From Colwellia chukchiensis (GTDB lineage: Bacteria > Pseudomonadota > Gammaproteobacteria > Enterobacterales > Alteromonadaceae), in NCBI RefSeq assembly GCF_002104455.1, contig NZ_NBOC01000004.1:124001-188000 (forward strand): a stretch of 64,000 nucleotides of DNA, written 5' to 3'. Shown here piece by piece: positions 44,879-54,551 of this stretch (position 1 is its first letter; each line of letters begins with the position of its first letter). Made by a program: the position numbers and the translations under genes. Under the pieces are notes generated by a model. The model made no database searches and had not been told where the DNA came from. It saw only the letters and a program-made list of their open reading frames with translations.

Positions 44879-45219
44879 TGCTCGTTTTTTTAATAGCTTA
44901 ACTATATTTTAAAGCTTGCGCCGTGATTAAATCTGTTGTAAATGGAATAAACGTTAACCCTGAATGATCAATAGACCCTAAAGGTAAAGCGTTGCCTGAC
45001 ATAATATAAAACATTAATCTTACCAAATATCTGTGCTAGGAATGGGGAGTTTACCTGGTATTGACTATAAGAGGTTTATCTTTAACGATAAGGTTTTATA
45101 ATGCAGTAACTTACCCCATATCAAAACTAACTTTAAATAAAATTATTGAACATTATGATAGTGAATCGCGTGCCAATGTGGCAAATTCAGCGCGAGGAAA
45201 TATCGATTAGGAGAAAACA
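44879..45219. other. Intergenic region before sohB
   Basis: These 341 bp hold no supportable gene or strong repeat. The last part must contain the sohB promoter; TTAGGAGAA just before 45220 is its ribosome binding site. Confidence 0.5.
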
Positions 45220-46269
45220 TTGGAATTTTTGTACGAGTACGGACTATTTTTAGCGAAAACTATTACCTTTGTCGTCGCCGTTATTGCAATTATTATTGCC
45301 ATAGCGTCATCGGCGATCAAACAGGGCAGTAAAAAAGGCGAATTAGAGATCACTGACTTGTCAGAGCAATTTAAAGATGTTGAAGAAGAGATCAGTCAAC
45401 ATCTACTGAGTAAAGAAGCATTAAAAGAAAAAGAAAAGCAAGATAAAAAAACGGCCAAAGAAGAAGCAAAAGCCGCAAAGAAAGCGGGCAAAACCGACAG
45501 TAAAGACAGCACCGAATTGCCACGTTTATTTGTGGTCGACTTTAATGGCAGTATCGATGCAAAAGAAGTCAGCTCGTTGCGTGAAGAGATCAGCGCCATT
45601 TTAACCGTGGCCACGCCAAGTGATGAAGTCTTGGTGCGCCTAGAAAGTGGCGGCGGTATGGTACATGGTTATGGGTTGGCTTCATCGCAACTGGATCGCG
45701 TGCGCCAGCATAATATTCCACTAACGGCATCAGTAGATAAGGTTGCCGCCAGTGGTGGGTATATGATGGCCTGTGTTGCCAATAAAATAGTGTCGGCACC
45801 TTTTGCTATTATTGGCTCAATTGGCGTTATTGCTCAAGTACCTAACTTCAATAAACTGTTAAAGAAAAATAACGTAGACTTTGAACAATTTACTGCTGGT
45901 GAATTTAAACGTACGGTCACTATGTTTGGTGAAAATACTGATAAAGGGCGAGAAAAGTTTACTGAAGAGCTAGAAACCACCCACACATTATTTAAAAATT
46001 TTGTTACAGCACATCGTCCTAGCCTCGATATTAGCAGTGTTGCAACGGGGGAGCATTGGTTTGGCACGCAAGCAAAAGACTTAGGTTTAGTTGATGAGCT
46101 GCAAACCAGTGATGATTACCTGCAAACTCGCGCTAAGTCACACAAAATAATACAAATTAAATATGCGACAAAAAAGGGGCTTGCGGAAAAACTGTCAAAA
46201 GCTGCTTCGCTGTCATTTGAAACTTTACTCAGTAAAGTTTGGCAAAATAATCGAATTTTTCCAAGCTAA
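45220..46269 (+). CDS. sohB: Inner-membrane serine protease SohB
   Basis: This is a 349-residue S49-family (SppA/SohB) protease. One N-terminal membrane segment (about 10-32) is followed by a charged Lys/Glu/Ala-rich linker (about 55-100) and the periplasmic protease domain. The nucleophile Ser is in VAASGGYMMA, and the general-base Lys in EFKRTVTMFG. Size matches E. coli SohB (349). The start is a TTG with TTAGGAGAA upstream, unusual but well placed. The linker is longer in charged repeats than most of the neighbours' sequence. It is likely to degrade membrane-released peptides. Confidence 0.93.
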   Translation: MEFLYEYGLFLAKTITFVVAVIAIIIAIASSAIKQGSKKGELEITDLSEQFKDVEEEISQHLLSKEALKEKEKQDKKTAKEEAKAAKKAGKTDSKDSTELPRLFVVDFNGSIDAKEVSSLREEISAILTVATPSDEVLVRLESGGGMVHGYGLASSQLDRVRQHNIPLTASVDKVAASGGYMMACVANKIVSAPFAIIGSIGVIAQVPNFNKLLKKNNVDFEQFTAGEFKRTVTMFGENTDKGREKFTEELETTHTLFKNFVTAHRPSLDISSVATGEHWFGTQAKDLGLVDELQTSDDYLQTRAKSHKIIQIKYATKKGLAEKLSKAASLSFETLLSKVWQNNRIFPS

Positions 46270-46305
46270 TGAAATCGATGCATAACCAGGCATTAAGTTA
46301 AGATT

Positions 46306-46959
46306 ATGGAAAATAGTTTTTGGCATAGTTGTTGGGAGCGCAATAGCTTGGGATTTCACCAAGCAAGCGTACACCCATTTTTACCGCAATATTTTGAGAA
46401 GCTGCGTCTAGCAACCGACCAACATGTTTTTGTACCTTTATGTGGTAAAAGCAGCGATATGGCTTATTTAGCGCAGTTTTTTCAAGTAACAGGCAGTGAA
46501 CTAAGTGAAATAGCCTGTCGTGATTTTTTTAGCGAGCACCAGGTAGCCTATCAGCAAGCCAAAGTCGCGCCATTTAAGCGCTTTGATGCGGATAAGCTAA
46601 CCTTGTGGCAAGGGGACTTTTTCCAATTGACCAGCGAGCACGTTGCGCCGGTTGATTGGATTTATGATCGGGCAGCATTAATTGCACTCCCCTTAGCCAT
46701 GCAGCAAAGCTATGTTGAACATTTGAAACAATTTTTTAAGCCAAGTACGCGCTTGTTTTTACTAACGCTAGAGTTTCCGACTGAACAGTTAACCGGCCCC
46801 CCGTTTGCCGTTAATAACGCCGATGTAGCGCATTTGTTTACTGGCTTTAACGTTGCCTGTATTGCAGAGCGGGAGCTAGAAAACAAGCAATTTGCACAAC
46901 GTCGCTTTGATGTTGATTACTTGATTGAAAAACTTTACATAATAAGTTGGAAAAACTAA
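46306..46959 (+). CDS. tpm: Thiopurine S-methyltransferase
   Basis: This is a 217-residue SAM-dependent methyltransferase of normal TPMT size. WHSCWERNSLGFHQ at the start, HVFVPLCGKSSDMAYLA with the SAM loop, and WIYDRAALIALP are the family signatures. Bacterial TPMT methylates thiols and also tellurium and selenium oxyanions. It follows sohB by 36 bp and shares its strand; a terminator follows at 47017. Confidence 0.93.
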   Translation: MENSFWHSCWERNSLGFHQASVHPFLPQYFEKLRLATDQHVFVPLCGKSSDMAYLAQFFQVTGSELSEIACRDFFSEHQVAYQQAKVAPFKRFDADKLTLWQGDFFQLTSEHVAPVDWIYDRAALIALPLAMQQSYVEHLKQFFKPSTRLFLLTLEFPTEQLTGPPFAVNNADVAHLFTGFNVACIAERELENKQFAQRRFDVDYLIEKLYIISWKN

Positions 46960-47016
46960 TTACTTGGCGTTCAAGCTTCAATAAAAAGCAAAATCACGTC
47001 ACATTTTTAAGATAAC

Positions 47017-47043
47017 AAAAAAGGTGCTCTTGGCACCTTTTTT
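47017..47043. terminator. Intrinsic terminator after tpm
   Basis: AAAAAAGGTGC and GCACCTTTTTT form the stem around TCTTG; it works in both directions and also serves the converging small gene at 47090. Confidence 0.93.
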
Positions 47044-47089
47044 GTCATTAATTCTAGAGAAATTAATTATTTTTACCGCTATAGCGCTG

Positions 47090-47356
47090 TTATTCCGCTA
47101 ATCTTGTCATTTTTTCAACACGATTCGGTGTCTTCTCAAACTGGCCGCGATTCATGGCGACTTGAGCACGCGCCGTTTTTTCGATAGGGTTGAGCGCTAC
47201 GGTATTTAATTTGATTGATTGTGCTAAATGTTGCTTGGTTATTTCTACTAATTCAACCGCGTCAATGGCTTGTACTTTAACGAGTTGAGTTGCTTGGCTG
47301 TTACCAGCAATGAGAGCGAACATCGCTGCCACTGTTAATTTTAAAATGTTGTTCAT
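47090..47356 (-). CDS. Small secreted hypothetical protein
   Basis: This 88-residue product has a clear signal peptide (NNILKLTVAAMFALIAGNSQA, cleavage after about residue 23), leaving about 65 residues, mostly helical with VKVQAIDAVELVEITKQHLAQS and a basic tail. CAGGTGA lies before the start. No domain is recognised. Its neighbours are tpm and a GcvA-like regulator, divergent from it across 282 bp; the context gives no function. Confidence 0.65.
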   Translation of the reverse strand: MNNILKLTVAAMFALIAGNSQATQLVKVQAIDAVELVEITKQHLAQSIKLNTVALNPIEKTARAQVAMNRGQFEKTPNRVEKMTRLAE

Positions 47357-47638
47357 AAGTCACCTGTAATAAAACGTCAATAGTCCGTATAGATGTTTTG
47401 GGACTCTTTCTTTCTGCTTACAAACAAGGGTTGGGGGCTTGTTTGATTTTGCCCAATCAATTCGGGATAAAGATGAAGTCCTTCATCTATGTCGAGTATA
47501 TTACGTTAATGCTGGCAACTTTTAAAATGACAAATTATAATGTCATTCATTAGAAAAACTAATCCGACATGATTATGTGAATAATATGGTGAATTATGCA
47601 ACTTTATCTTTTTAATTTCTTGGTTTTACAGGTGGCTA

Positions 47639-48556
47639 ATGGCTAAGAGACTCCCGCCATTAAACGCTATTAGGGCTTTTGAAGCTTCAGCGAGGCAATT
47701 GAGCTTTACCCGGGCAGCTGAAGAATTATTCGTCACTCAAGCGGCAATTAGTCACCAAATAAAAGCGTTGGAAGATCATTTAGGCATAAAGTTATTTATG
47801 CGTAAAAATCGCGCCTTGTTGCTAACAGAAGATGGCCAATCCTATTATCTCGATATTAAAGATATTTTTAATAACTTACATGAAGCAACTGAAAAACTAT
47901 TAGCGCGGGGTGAAAAAGGCGCAATAACAGTGAGTATGCAACCAAGCTTTGCCATTCAATGGTTAGTGCCAAGGTTAAATAGCTTTAATTTAGTTCATCC
48001 TGATATTGATGTTCGGATTAAAGCCGTTGACCAACCAGAAAACTCACTAACTGAAGATGTTGACTTGGCAATATATTATGGTCGCGGGCGTTGGAGTGGC
48101 ATTCACGCTGAGCAATTGCATACCGAATATTTAATTCCTGTCTGCTCACCGTTGTTATTAACCGGTAAAAAACCTTTAGCTAAGATAAGTGACTTAGCTG
48201 GGCACACACTATTGCATGATACTTCAAGACGTGACTGGAAACGTTGGTTTAAATTTGTAGATGCAAAAGCCAGCAATGTAAATCATGGGCCTATTTTTAG
48301 CCATTCGGCGATGGTGTTGCAAGCGGCAATACATGGCCAAGGTGTAGCCTTAGCACACAGTGTTTTAGCTAAGCCTGATATTGATGCTGGCCGATTAGTT
48401 TGCCCGTTTAAAGAGGTGTTAGTGAGTAAAAACTCTTACTATATTGTTTGTAGAGAGCAGCAGTTAGAAATCGGTAAAATCGCTGCCTTTAGGGAGTGGG
48501 TATTGCAAACCGTCGCAGATGAGCAGTCGCTAATTGATGAAGAGAACATCATATGA
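47639..48556 (+). CDS. gcvA: LysR-family regulator GcvA
   Basis: This is a 305-residue LysR regulator matching E. coli GcvA (305). The helix-turn-helix is in LNAIRAFEASARQLSFTRAAE and VTQAAISHQIKALE. The effector domain has ITVSMQPSFAIQWLVPRL. GcvA controls the glycine cleavage genes with glycine and purines as signals. Synteny supports the name: ygdD and rlmM follow, as in E. coli gcvA-ygdD-rlmM, with one extra hydrolase gene between. The next gene overlaps its stop (ATGA). Confidence 0.9.
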   Translation: MAKRLPPLNAIRAFEASARQLSFTRAAEELFVTQAAISHQIKALEDHLGIKLFMRKNRALLLTEDGQSYYLDIKDIFNNLHEATEKLLARGEKGAITVSMQPSFAIQWLVPRLNSFNLVHPDIDVRIKAVDQPENSLTEDVDLAIYYGRGRWSGIHAEQLHTEYLIPVCSPLLLTGKKPLAKISDLAGHTLLHDTSRRDWKRWFKFVDAKASNVNHGPIFSHSAMVLQAAIHGQGVALAHSVLAKPDIDAGRLVCPFKEVLVSKNSYYIVCREQQLEIGKIAAFREWVLQTVADEQSLIDEENII

Positions 48557-49218
48557 AAGAAAGAGCCAGCACCATAACTAGCCAACTAGATAATGTTGAA
48601 AATGCCAAAGCTATGGTGGTATTTGCGCATGGCGCAGGTGCTGATATGCACCACGGCTATTTAGATGCACTGGTTAGCTTGATGAATGCACAGCAGCTTG
48701 CGGTATTGCGTTTTAATTTTCCGTATATGGATAAACGCCGGCTTGACGGCAAGCGACGTCCGCCTGACCGAATGCCGGCGCTTATTGATTGTTATCAAAC
48801 AGTTTTAGAGGGCATAGATACACAGTTACCGCTTTATATCGCTGGCAAATCGATGGGAGGACGTGTTGCCGCAACGCTGGCGAGTGATAAAAACCTAATT
48901 GATGCTAAACAGCTGCGCGGTGTTATCTGTTTAGGTTACCCGTTTCACCCGATCAAAAAGCCTGAAAATTTACGTTTAGCGCCTTTGCAAGACACACAGC
49001 TACCCGTGTTGATATTACAAGGACAACGCGACGCGTTAGGGTGTGAAAATGAAATTAGCCAATATCAATTAAACCAACTGTGTCGTTTGCATTATTTTGC
49101 CGATGGCGATCATGACTTAAAGCCAAGAGTTAAGTCTGGCTTTACCTTAGCACAGCATCAAGCGGCGGCTGTTGCGACAATGAGGAGCTTTATCGATGAA
49201 ATCAATTTACCTTGCTAA
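48553..49218 (+). CDS. Alpha/beta-family hydrolase (KANL3/Tex30-like)
   Basis: This 221-residue protein has the fold of the KANL3/Tex30 (COG3571) hydrolases: VVFAHGAGADMHHGYL near the N-terminus, LYIAGKSMGGRVAATLA with the nucleophile Ser, LILQGQRDALG for the acid and GDHDLK for the His. The substrate is unknown. It overlaps gcvA by 4 bp and the following ygdD by 23 bp, so it is translationally coupled to both. Confidence 0.85.
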   Translation: MKERASTITSQLDNVENAKAMVVFAHGAGADMHHGYLDALVSLMNAQQLAVLRFNFPYMDKRRLDGKRRPPDRMPALIDCYQTVLEGIDTQLPLYIAGKSMGGRVAATLASDKNLIDAKQLRGVICLGYPFHPIKKPENLRLAPLQDTQLPVLILQGQRDALGCENEISQYQLNQLCRLHYFADGDHDLKPRVKSGFTLAQHQAAAVATMRSFIDEINLPC

Positions 49219-49597
49219 ATTACTGATGATATTTGTTGGTATCAGTGGCTGTTTTTCGGTATTATTCGGCGCTTGGTTAGCCCATGGTGGGCAATCACTA
49301 CCTTTGGCGTCACAAGAACGTCTCATGAGCGCCTTAACGTATCAATTTTTTCATACCTTGGCTTTGTTACTATGCATTACATTATTTACGCTGCGCAAGC
49401 AGATGTTAATTATAGCGGCAGGTATGTTATTTGCGGTTGGCATTGTCGCTTTTAGTGGTAGCTTGTATATCAAAACATTATTTGATGTTTTGAGTGTTGG
49501 AAAGTTGGCGCCGTTTGGCGGCCTGTCATTTGCACTTGCATGGCTTTTGCTTGGATTTGCAGGTACTAAAATGTTTGATCATAAGTTAGGTAATTAA
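49196..49597 (+). CDS. ygdD: DUF423 membrane protein YgdD
   Basis: This is a 133-residue inner-membrane protein with four membrane segments and the DUF423 pattern: GAWLAHG near 25, YQFFHTLALL, then GSLYIKTLF and the PFGGLSFALAWLLL end. The family has no firm function. The 23-bp overlap with the hydrolase gene and the 5-bp gap to rlmM place it in one operon; the same gcvA-ygdD-rlmM order occurs in enterobacteria. Confidence 0.92.
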   Translation: MKSIYLAKLLMIFVGISGCFSVLFGAWLAHGGQSLPLASQERLMSALTYQFFHTLALLLCITLFTLRKQMLIIAAGMLFAVGIVAFSGSLYIKTLFDVLSVGKLAPFGGLSFALAWLLLGFAGTKMFDHKLGN

Positions 49598-49602
49598 TCA
49601 AA

Positions 49603-50703
49603 ATGACTAGCATAGTATTATATTGTCGCCCCGGTTTTGAAAAAGAATGCGGTGCAGAAATTCAAGAAAAAGCTTCATGGAATGAAGTTTATGGCTATTT
49701 GCAATTAACAAAAAATCAAGGCGTGGTGTACTTTCATCTTAACAATGCCGAGGAAGGTGAAGTGCTAATGGAAAAAATTCCATTACGTCGGCTGATTTTC
49801 GCTCGTCAATGGTTTGTCACCGTCACCGAAAAAATTGACTTACCAGACTACAACCGTGTTGAAACTATTTGTCAGGCCTTAGGCAATGAGTGGCAGTATG
49901 CTGATTTGCGTATGGAAACGCCAGACACAAACGATGGCAAAGAGTTGTCTAAGTTTTGCCGTAAACTGGCCGTACCGCTGCGACAAGGGTTAAGAAAAGA
50001 GAAAATATTAACTGAAAAAGGTGATAAAGACGGCGCTGTTTTGCATGCACTGTTTTTATCTGGCAAGGAAGTGATTATGGGCTACTCACTTGCGCGTAAC
50101 ACCTCGCCACATGTCATGGGGATTCCCCGTTTAAAATTCCCAAGTGCAGCACCAAGTCGCTCTACTTTGAAACTTGATGAAGCTTTTTTACACTTTATTC
50201 CACGAAATGAATGGGAAACACGCTTAACCTCAGGCATGAATGCTGTTGATTTAGGTGCCGCACCTGGCGGCTGGACCTATCAGTTGGTGCGTCGTGGCAT
50301 GATGGTTACTTCTGTTGATAATGGGCCTATGGCAGAGTCTTTAATGGCGACAGGGCAAGTAAAGCACCGTACTATGGATGGCTTTAAATATGTACCACAA
50401 AAGCAAAACGTATACTGGCTTGTTTGCGACATGATTGAAAAACCTCAGCGTGTCGCCAAACTTATGAGCGAGTGGCTGCTAAAAGGGCAATGCCAAGAAG
50501 CTATTTTTAACTTGAAATTACCGATGAAAGGGCGTTACCAGCAAGTTGTTGACGACTTACAAACCATCAAAGATGCCTTTTCAGCGCACAAAGTAAAATA
50601 TGAGCTGTATGCTAAACATTTATATTATGATCGTGAAGAAGTGACGGTACATGCAAGGTTACTTTCGCCGCCACCTGTAACCCTTGACGAACGCAAATCA
50701 TAA
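49603..50703 (+). CDS. rlmM: 23S rRNA 2'-O-ribose methyltransferase RlmM
   Basis: This 366-residue enzyme modifies C2498 of 23S rRNA. The N-terminal half is the THUMP-type RNA-binding part (VLYCRPGFEKECGAEI). The Rossmann methyltransferase domain starts near 205; AVDLGAAPGGWTYQLVRRG is the SAM loop, followed by VDNGPMA, and the K-D-K-E set includes Asp in WLVCDM and Lys in FNLKLPMKGRY. Length matches E. coli RlmM (366). Confidence 0.96.
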   Translation: MTSIVLYCRPGFEKECGAEIQEKASWNEVYGYLQLTKNQGVVYFHLNNAEEGEVLMEKIPLRRLIFARQWFVTVTEKIDLPDYNRVETICQALGNEWQYADLRMETPDTNDGKELSKFCRKLAVPLRQGLRKEKILTEKGDKDGAVLHALFLSGKEVIMGYSLARNTSPHVMGIPRLKFPSAAPSRSTLKLDEAFLHFIPRNEWETRLTSGMNAVDLGAAPGGWTYQLVRRGMMVTSVDNGPMAESLMATGQVKHRTMDGFKYVPQKQNVYWLVCDMIEKPQRVAKLMSEWLLKGQCQEAIFNLKLPMKGRYQQVVDDLQTIKDAFSAHKVKYELYAKHLYYDREEVTVHARLLSPPPVTLDERKS

Positions 50704-50798
50704 GCGCCTGATTAGTAGCAAAGAGTGCAGATTAGAAGCGTAATATCTGCACTCTTAATAACTAATAAATATTAGCTTAACTATATTCTCCACTGTGC

Positions 50799-51599
50799 CT
50801 ATTTTAAGGCGATATTTTTTGAGCGCATGACACAGAGCCAAATCACGGCAAGTAGCAATAAAAAATAGGTTTTGGGCTCATTGACCGCAACGCTTTTAGC
50901 TTGACCTTGAATGGCGATTTTTTGAAAAGCAACAGCTTCACTGCCACCATTGCTGCTAGCAATTAACTCAAGCGTCATTTGATTGCCGGTCGCTAGAATG
51001 TCAGTACTGAATGTTTGAAATACATTATTAAGTGCTTTTGAGTTTACTGTCATAGGGTCATTTAGTATCTGCCAACTGTTATCCTCTAATTGGTATTGCG
51101 CCACACCATCTTCATCACTTTGCCCCTGAAATAAAACGGTATAGCCACCATTATCAATGCGATAGCGCCACAAAAAATAGTCACTGCTTTCAAAGTCGCC
51201 CATGGCGGCTATATCCATGACAAGGGCGAGTGAGGAAAGCGTCGAAATATCGAGCTGCCAGTATGCGTTAACAGCGCCGCTAGGGTTGTCTTGGTTAATG
51301 GTATCGACAATACCGAAGAAATCGTGATTATTGGTACTTTTGATCACGCCTAGGCGATCAGCGCTCTTAGTCATGGTGTCATCTATTAATGCTTGCGGAA
51401 TTGTGCTTGTCCGTTGTCGTTGATATATTTGAAAGCCATCTTCAGCACTTGAAAAAGCCTGCTTAAAGGGATTGGTATAATTCACTTGAGTATAGTTGTC
51501 TGGCGTCAGTAATTGATAACTGATCAGTGCCGCTTGGCTACAGGTAGTAAAAATTGAGCATAGTAAAGCGCAAGCAAATTTGGGGTAGCTGCAGTTCAT
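50799..51599 (-). CDS. Secreted protein with PEP-CTERM-like sorting tail
   Basis: This 266-residue protein has a signal peptide (about residues 1-24, ending CSQAA) and a C-terminal tail VNEPKTYFLLLLAVIWLCVM followed by RSKN. NEP, a hydrophobic helix and a basic end are the three parts of PEP-CTERM signals, which EpsH/exosortase processes. The body is beta-rich (for example DISTLSSLALVMDIAAMGDFES, then YFLWRYRIDNGG) and may bind a surface or matrix partner. No exosortase gene is in the window. Confidence 0.65.
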   Translation of the reverse strand: MNCSYPKFACALLCSIFTTCSQAALISYQLLTPDNYTQVNYTNPFKQAFSSAEDGFQIYQRQRTSTIPQALIDDTMTKSADRLGVIKSTNNHDFFGIVDTINQDNPSGAVNAYWQLDISTLSSLALVMDIAAMGDFESSDYFLWRYRIDNGGYTVLFQGQSDEDGVAQYQLEDNSWQILNDPMTVNSKALNNVFQTFSTDILATGNQMTLELIASSNGGSEAVAFQKIAIQGQAKSVAVNEPKTYFLLLLAVIWLCVMRSKNIALK

Positions 51600-51803
51600 A
51601 ATAAGTCCTTTTATTCATTATTTAATAAGTAGAGTCAGCTTAGTGTTACATCAGCATGACAACTACTTTCGTCCTTGAGGTAGTCGGCTGCTACTGCACT
51701 TTAGCACAATGAAAAGGTGTAAAGCTTAGCTAGCAAAAATCATTAATGAGTATAGCGTGGCTTTACAAAAAGGCGAATAGAGAAAAGTTGCTGCTAATAA
51801 ACG

Positions 51804-51835
51804 ACAACAACCAAGCCGAGTGACTTGGTTGTTGT
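51804..51835 (-). terminator. Strong hairpin after the isocitrate dehydrogenase gene
   Basis: ACAACAACCAAG and CTTGGTTGTTGT form a perfect 12-bp stem 16 bp after the gene's stop codon. The following minus-strand sequence CGTTTATTAG is only weakly T-rich, so termination may be moderate. Confidence 0.65.
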
Positions 51836-51851
51836 GGACAGGCGGATATGG

Positions 51852-52859
51852 TTATAAGCGTTCTAACACCGCTTGAGTAAAGTCTGTGGTGCCATGGCTA
51901 CCGCCGAGATCACGCGTGGTTCTATCGCCTGATTCAATCACTTCAGTAATAGCGCGACGAATGTTATCGGCTTTGTCAGCCATACCTAAATATTCAAGCA
52001 TTTGAATTGCTGCTAAAATTACCGAAGTGGGGTTGGCCAAATTTTTACCAGCAATATCGGGAGCACTGCCATGAACGGCTTCAAAGATGGCACAATCTTT
52101 ACCAATATTAGCGCCTGGTGCCATACCTAAACCGCCCACTAAACCGGCACATAGGTCAGATAATATATCACCAAATAAGTTGGTGGTGACTATGACGTCA
52201 AATTGCTCAGGGTTCATGACTAACTGCATACAACAGTTGTCGACTATCATCTCTGTTGATTCAATTTGAGGGTAACGCTTAGCTACTTCACGAGCGACAT
52301 TTAAAAACAACCCTGAGGTTGATTTAAGAATGTTGGCTTTATGAACCGCGGTGACTTTTTTTCGACCTTCTTTAATGGCCGTTTCATACGCAAAAGTTAC
52401 AATACGCTCAGCACCTTCTCGGGTAATTAAGCTCATCGCCTCAGCTTGTTGACCATCTTCTGAGACAACTTGTCCTAAGCCAGAGTACATGCCTTCAGTG
52501 TTTTCTCTGATGGTAATGATATCAATGTTGTCATAGCGCGCTTTAGTACCTTTAAAAGATAAAACAGGGCGCACATTAGCATAAAGCTGAAATTGTTTAC
52601 GTAGCGTGACATTGATTGAGGTAAAGCCTTCACCGACTGGTGTGGTTAATGGTCCTTTAAGGGTGATTTTATTTTTCTTTATCAAGGCTAAAGTTGATTC
52701 AGGCACAAGATCGCCATGATTCTCTAACGCGGTTAGCCCCGCATCTGCATATTCATAGTCAAAATCACAACCGGCTTTGTCTAATACTTTAATGGTTGCG
52801 TCTATGATATCTGGGCCTATGCCGTCGCCTGGGATCACTGTGATTGTTTGTTTAGCCAT
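51852..52859 (-). CDS. Isocitrate dehydrogenase, NAD-type
   Basis: This is a 335-residue member of the isocitrate/isopropylmalate dehydrogenase family. ITVIPGDGIGPD is the N-terminal signature; IRENTEGMYSGL holds the substrate loop, and DNCCMQLVMNPEQFDVIVTTNLFGDILSDLCAGLVGGLG the metal-binding Asp residues. The length and FGDILSD / HGSAPDIAGK pattern match the homodimeric NAD-dependent form rather than the 415-residue NADP form or LeuB. It feeds the TCA cycle. It is monocistronic by spacing. Confidence 0.88.
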   Translation of the reverse strand: MAKQTITVIPGDGIGPDIIDATIKVLDKAGCDFDYEYADAGLTALENHGDLVPESTLALIKKNKITLKGPLTTPVGEGFTSINVTLRKQFQLYANVRPVLSFKGTKARYDNIDIITIRENTEGMYSGLGQVVSEDGQQAEAMSLITREGAERIVTFAYETAIKEGRKKVTAVHKANILKSTSGLFLNVAREVAKRYPQIESTEMIVDNCCMQLVMNPEQFDVIVTTNLFGDILSDLCAGLVGGLGMAPGANIGKDCAIFEAVHGSAPDIAGKNLANPTSVILAAIQMLEYLGMADKADNIRRAITEVIESGDRTTRDLGGSHGTTDFTQAVLERL

Positions 52860-53133
52860 TATTCTCTTACCTTTTCAGTATTACTTGTTTAAATAGCACA
52901 ATGTGACATTGTTGCTGGACTATATATCAATCGCCCAACAATATGTTTGATCTGAGACTGCTATTTATCAATTGATTAATTTAATGTCGGCAATTATAGC
53001 AACTAATCGGAGCAGTTAGTATGAATTAGCGATAAACTTTAGTCGTAAAGTATCGATAAGTTAACAGCCCCTGAAATACATTGGCATTACTGAACAGCCG
53101 TATGTTGGTGTATGGTGCTAATTTATTGGTATT

Positions 53134-53511
53134 TTATAATGACAAGAACTGTTGATAAGCGGTATTACCTATCGCAGTTAACACGCCATTGGTAAATAAC
53201 AAGGCAGTGCATTCATCTTGGGTGGTAATGCCATCAGATTTAACATGCTGGGTACGATAAAAGCTGACTTGGTATCGATTATCGTCAACGATTTTTGCTT
53301 CGGTAATATCGGGGCTGCCCAATTCTTTAATGGCAGTATCAAAATTAAATTTTTTTAATTCTAGCTTAGCAATAAACTGTCGGTTATAAGCTTCACGATC
53401 TTCCCAGCGCATTTTAGCCGGGCTATCGTCGTAAAAGTTAACGACTAAGGCGACGAAGATACCGTAAGCTGCTAACGCGAGTAATATTCTAGCAATAACT
53501 TTTTTATTCAC
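53134..53511 (-). CDS. DUF3192 protein, membrane-anchored
   Basis: This is a 125-residue product from GTG 53511, preceded by AAGGA; an upstream GTG at 53550 would add 13 residues. A membrane segment near residues 7-25 anchors a small periplasmic domain. The C-terminal half (SFYRTQHVKSDGITTQDECTALLF) is the DUF3192 signature and is shared with the lipoprotein encoded at 59739. The function of the family is unknown; it resembles the SmpA/OmlA-like fold in size. Confidence 0.8.
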   Translation of the reverse strand: MNKKVIARILLALAAYGIFVALVVNFYDDSPAKMRWEDREAYNRQFIAKLELKKFNFDTAIKELGSPDITEAKIVDDNRYQVSFYRTQHVKSDGITTQDECTALLFTNGVLTAIGNTAYQQFLSL

Positions 53512-53725
53512 TTTTAATCCTTGGCTCTTTCTTAATAAATCTCGGGTCACTGTTAGTGGTGGGTTGGTGTTACTAAGGTGATAGCACCTGTTATAGGTAC
53601 GGGTGCAGTGAAATGCACGTTACAAACACTGTCACTGCCTTGCATAGGGAAGTTTTACCTTAGGTGTTTTGGTTTTTGCTCGGTCATATTCATGACTGAC
53701 ATAATGACTTGATGTTACCAGATTG

Positions 53726-54547
53726 TTAACTGCTGGCAAGCGCATTTTCACTAGGTAATCTGATGTCTTTTAAATTAAAACCTAATGGAATATCGTTCTT
53801 TAAGGTCAGTAACTTTCGACTTAAAGTAATTTGCTCGTCGTGATCTGCTAACTTGTCACGGACACTTTGTTTTAAGTCGCTAGCCGCCAAGATACTTTTA
53901 ATCGAGCCATATTGGTTTAATAATTGTGCTGCGGTTACTTGACCAATGCCGGCAACGCCAGGAATTTTATTGGTGTTATCACCGGTTAATGTCCACAGTT
54001 CCAGTAACTTATCTGGTTTGACGTTAAACTTATTGATAACGTAATCTTGATCTAAAAAGCGCCGATTAAAATAGTCATAGACCTGAATATGCGGGTTTAG
54101 TAAAGATAAAAAGCATTTATCTGTCGACACTATAGTGACATTTTGGTTGCGCAAGGCTACTTTAACCGCCAAGGTGGCGATCAAGTCATCCGCTTCATCG
54201 GCTTCAGAAACTAAAGAGTCAACGTGATGTGCCATAAAGCGATCTTGAATATCAACCAGTTTGTCCGCCAAATGCTCAGGCATTTTTTTGCGGCCTTTTT
54301 TATAATCGGGATAAACCTCGTAACGCCAACATGGGGCTTGAGCGTCAAATACCGCCAAGGCATGACTAGGCTGCAATTTTGTTAAAATTTTTGTTAAGGC
54401 TTGCTCACAGGCGTTAGCGGTATTAAATAACACTTGTTGTTTGGTGTTTTCTGCCAAGCTGTTATTGCGTAAAAACGGTCGCTCTTGTACCGCATAAATT
54501 CTTCTGATCAAATTTAATGCGTCAATTAGAACCACGTGTAGTGTCAT
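53726..54547 (-). CDS. xni: Flap endonuclease Xni (exonuclease IX type)
   Basis: This 273-residue protein has the 5'-3' exonuclease fold without polymerase. VLIDALNLIRRIYA holds the first metal Asp; SEADEADDLIATLA and TDKCFLSL carry the central acidic cluster; LWTLTGDNTNKIPGVAGIGQVTA is the helix-hairpin-helix DNA-binding motif. Xni resolves flaps at forks. It lies 4 bp after ppnN on the same strand. Confidence 0.93.
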   Translation of the reverse strand: MTLHVVLIDALNLIRRIYAVQERPFLRNNSLAENTKQQVLFNTANACEQALTKILTKLQPSHALAVFDAQAPCWRYEVYPDYKKGRKKMPEHLADKLVDIQDRFMAHHVDSLVSEADEADDLIATLAVKVALRNQNVTIVSTDKCFLSLLNPHIQVYDYFNRRFLDQDYVINKFNVKPDKLLELWTLTGDNTNKIPGVAGIGQVTAAQLLNQYGSIKSILAASDLKQSVRDKLADHDEQITLSRKLLTLKNDIPLGFNLKDIRLPSENALASS

Positions 54548-54551
54548 CGTA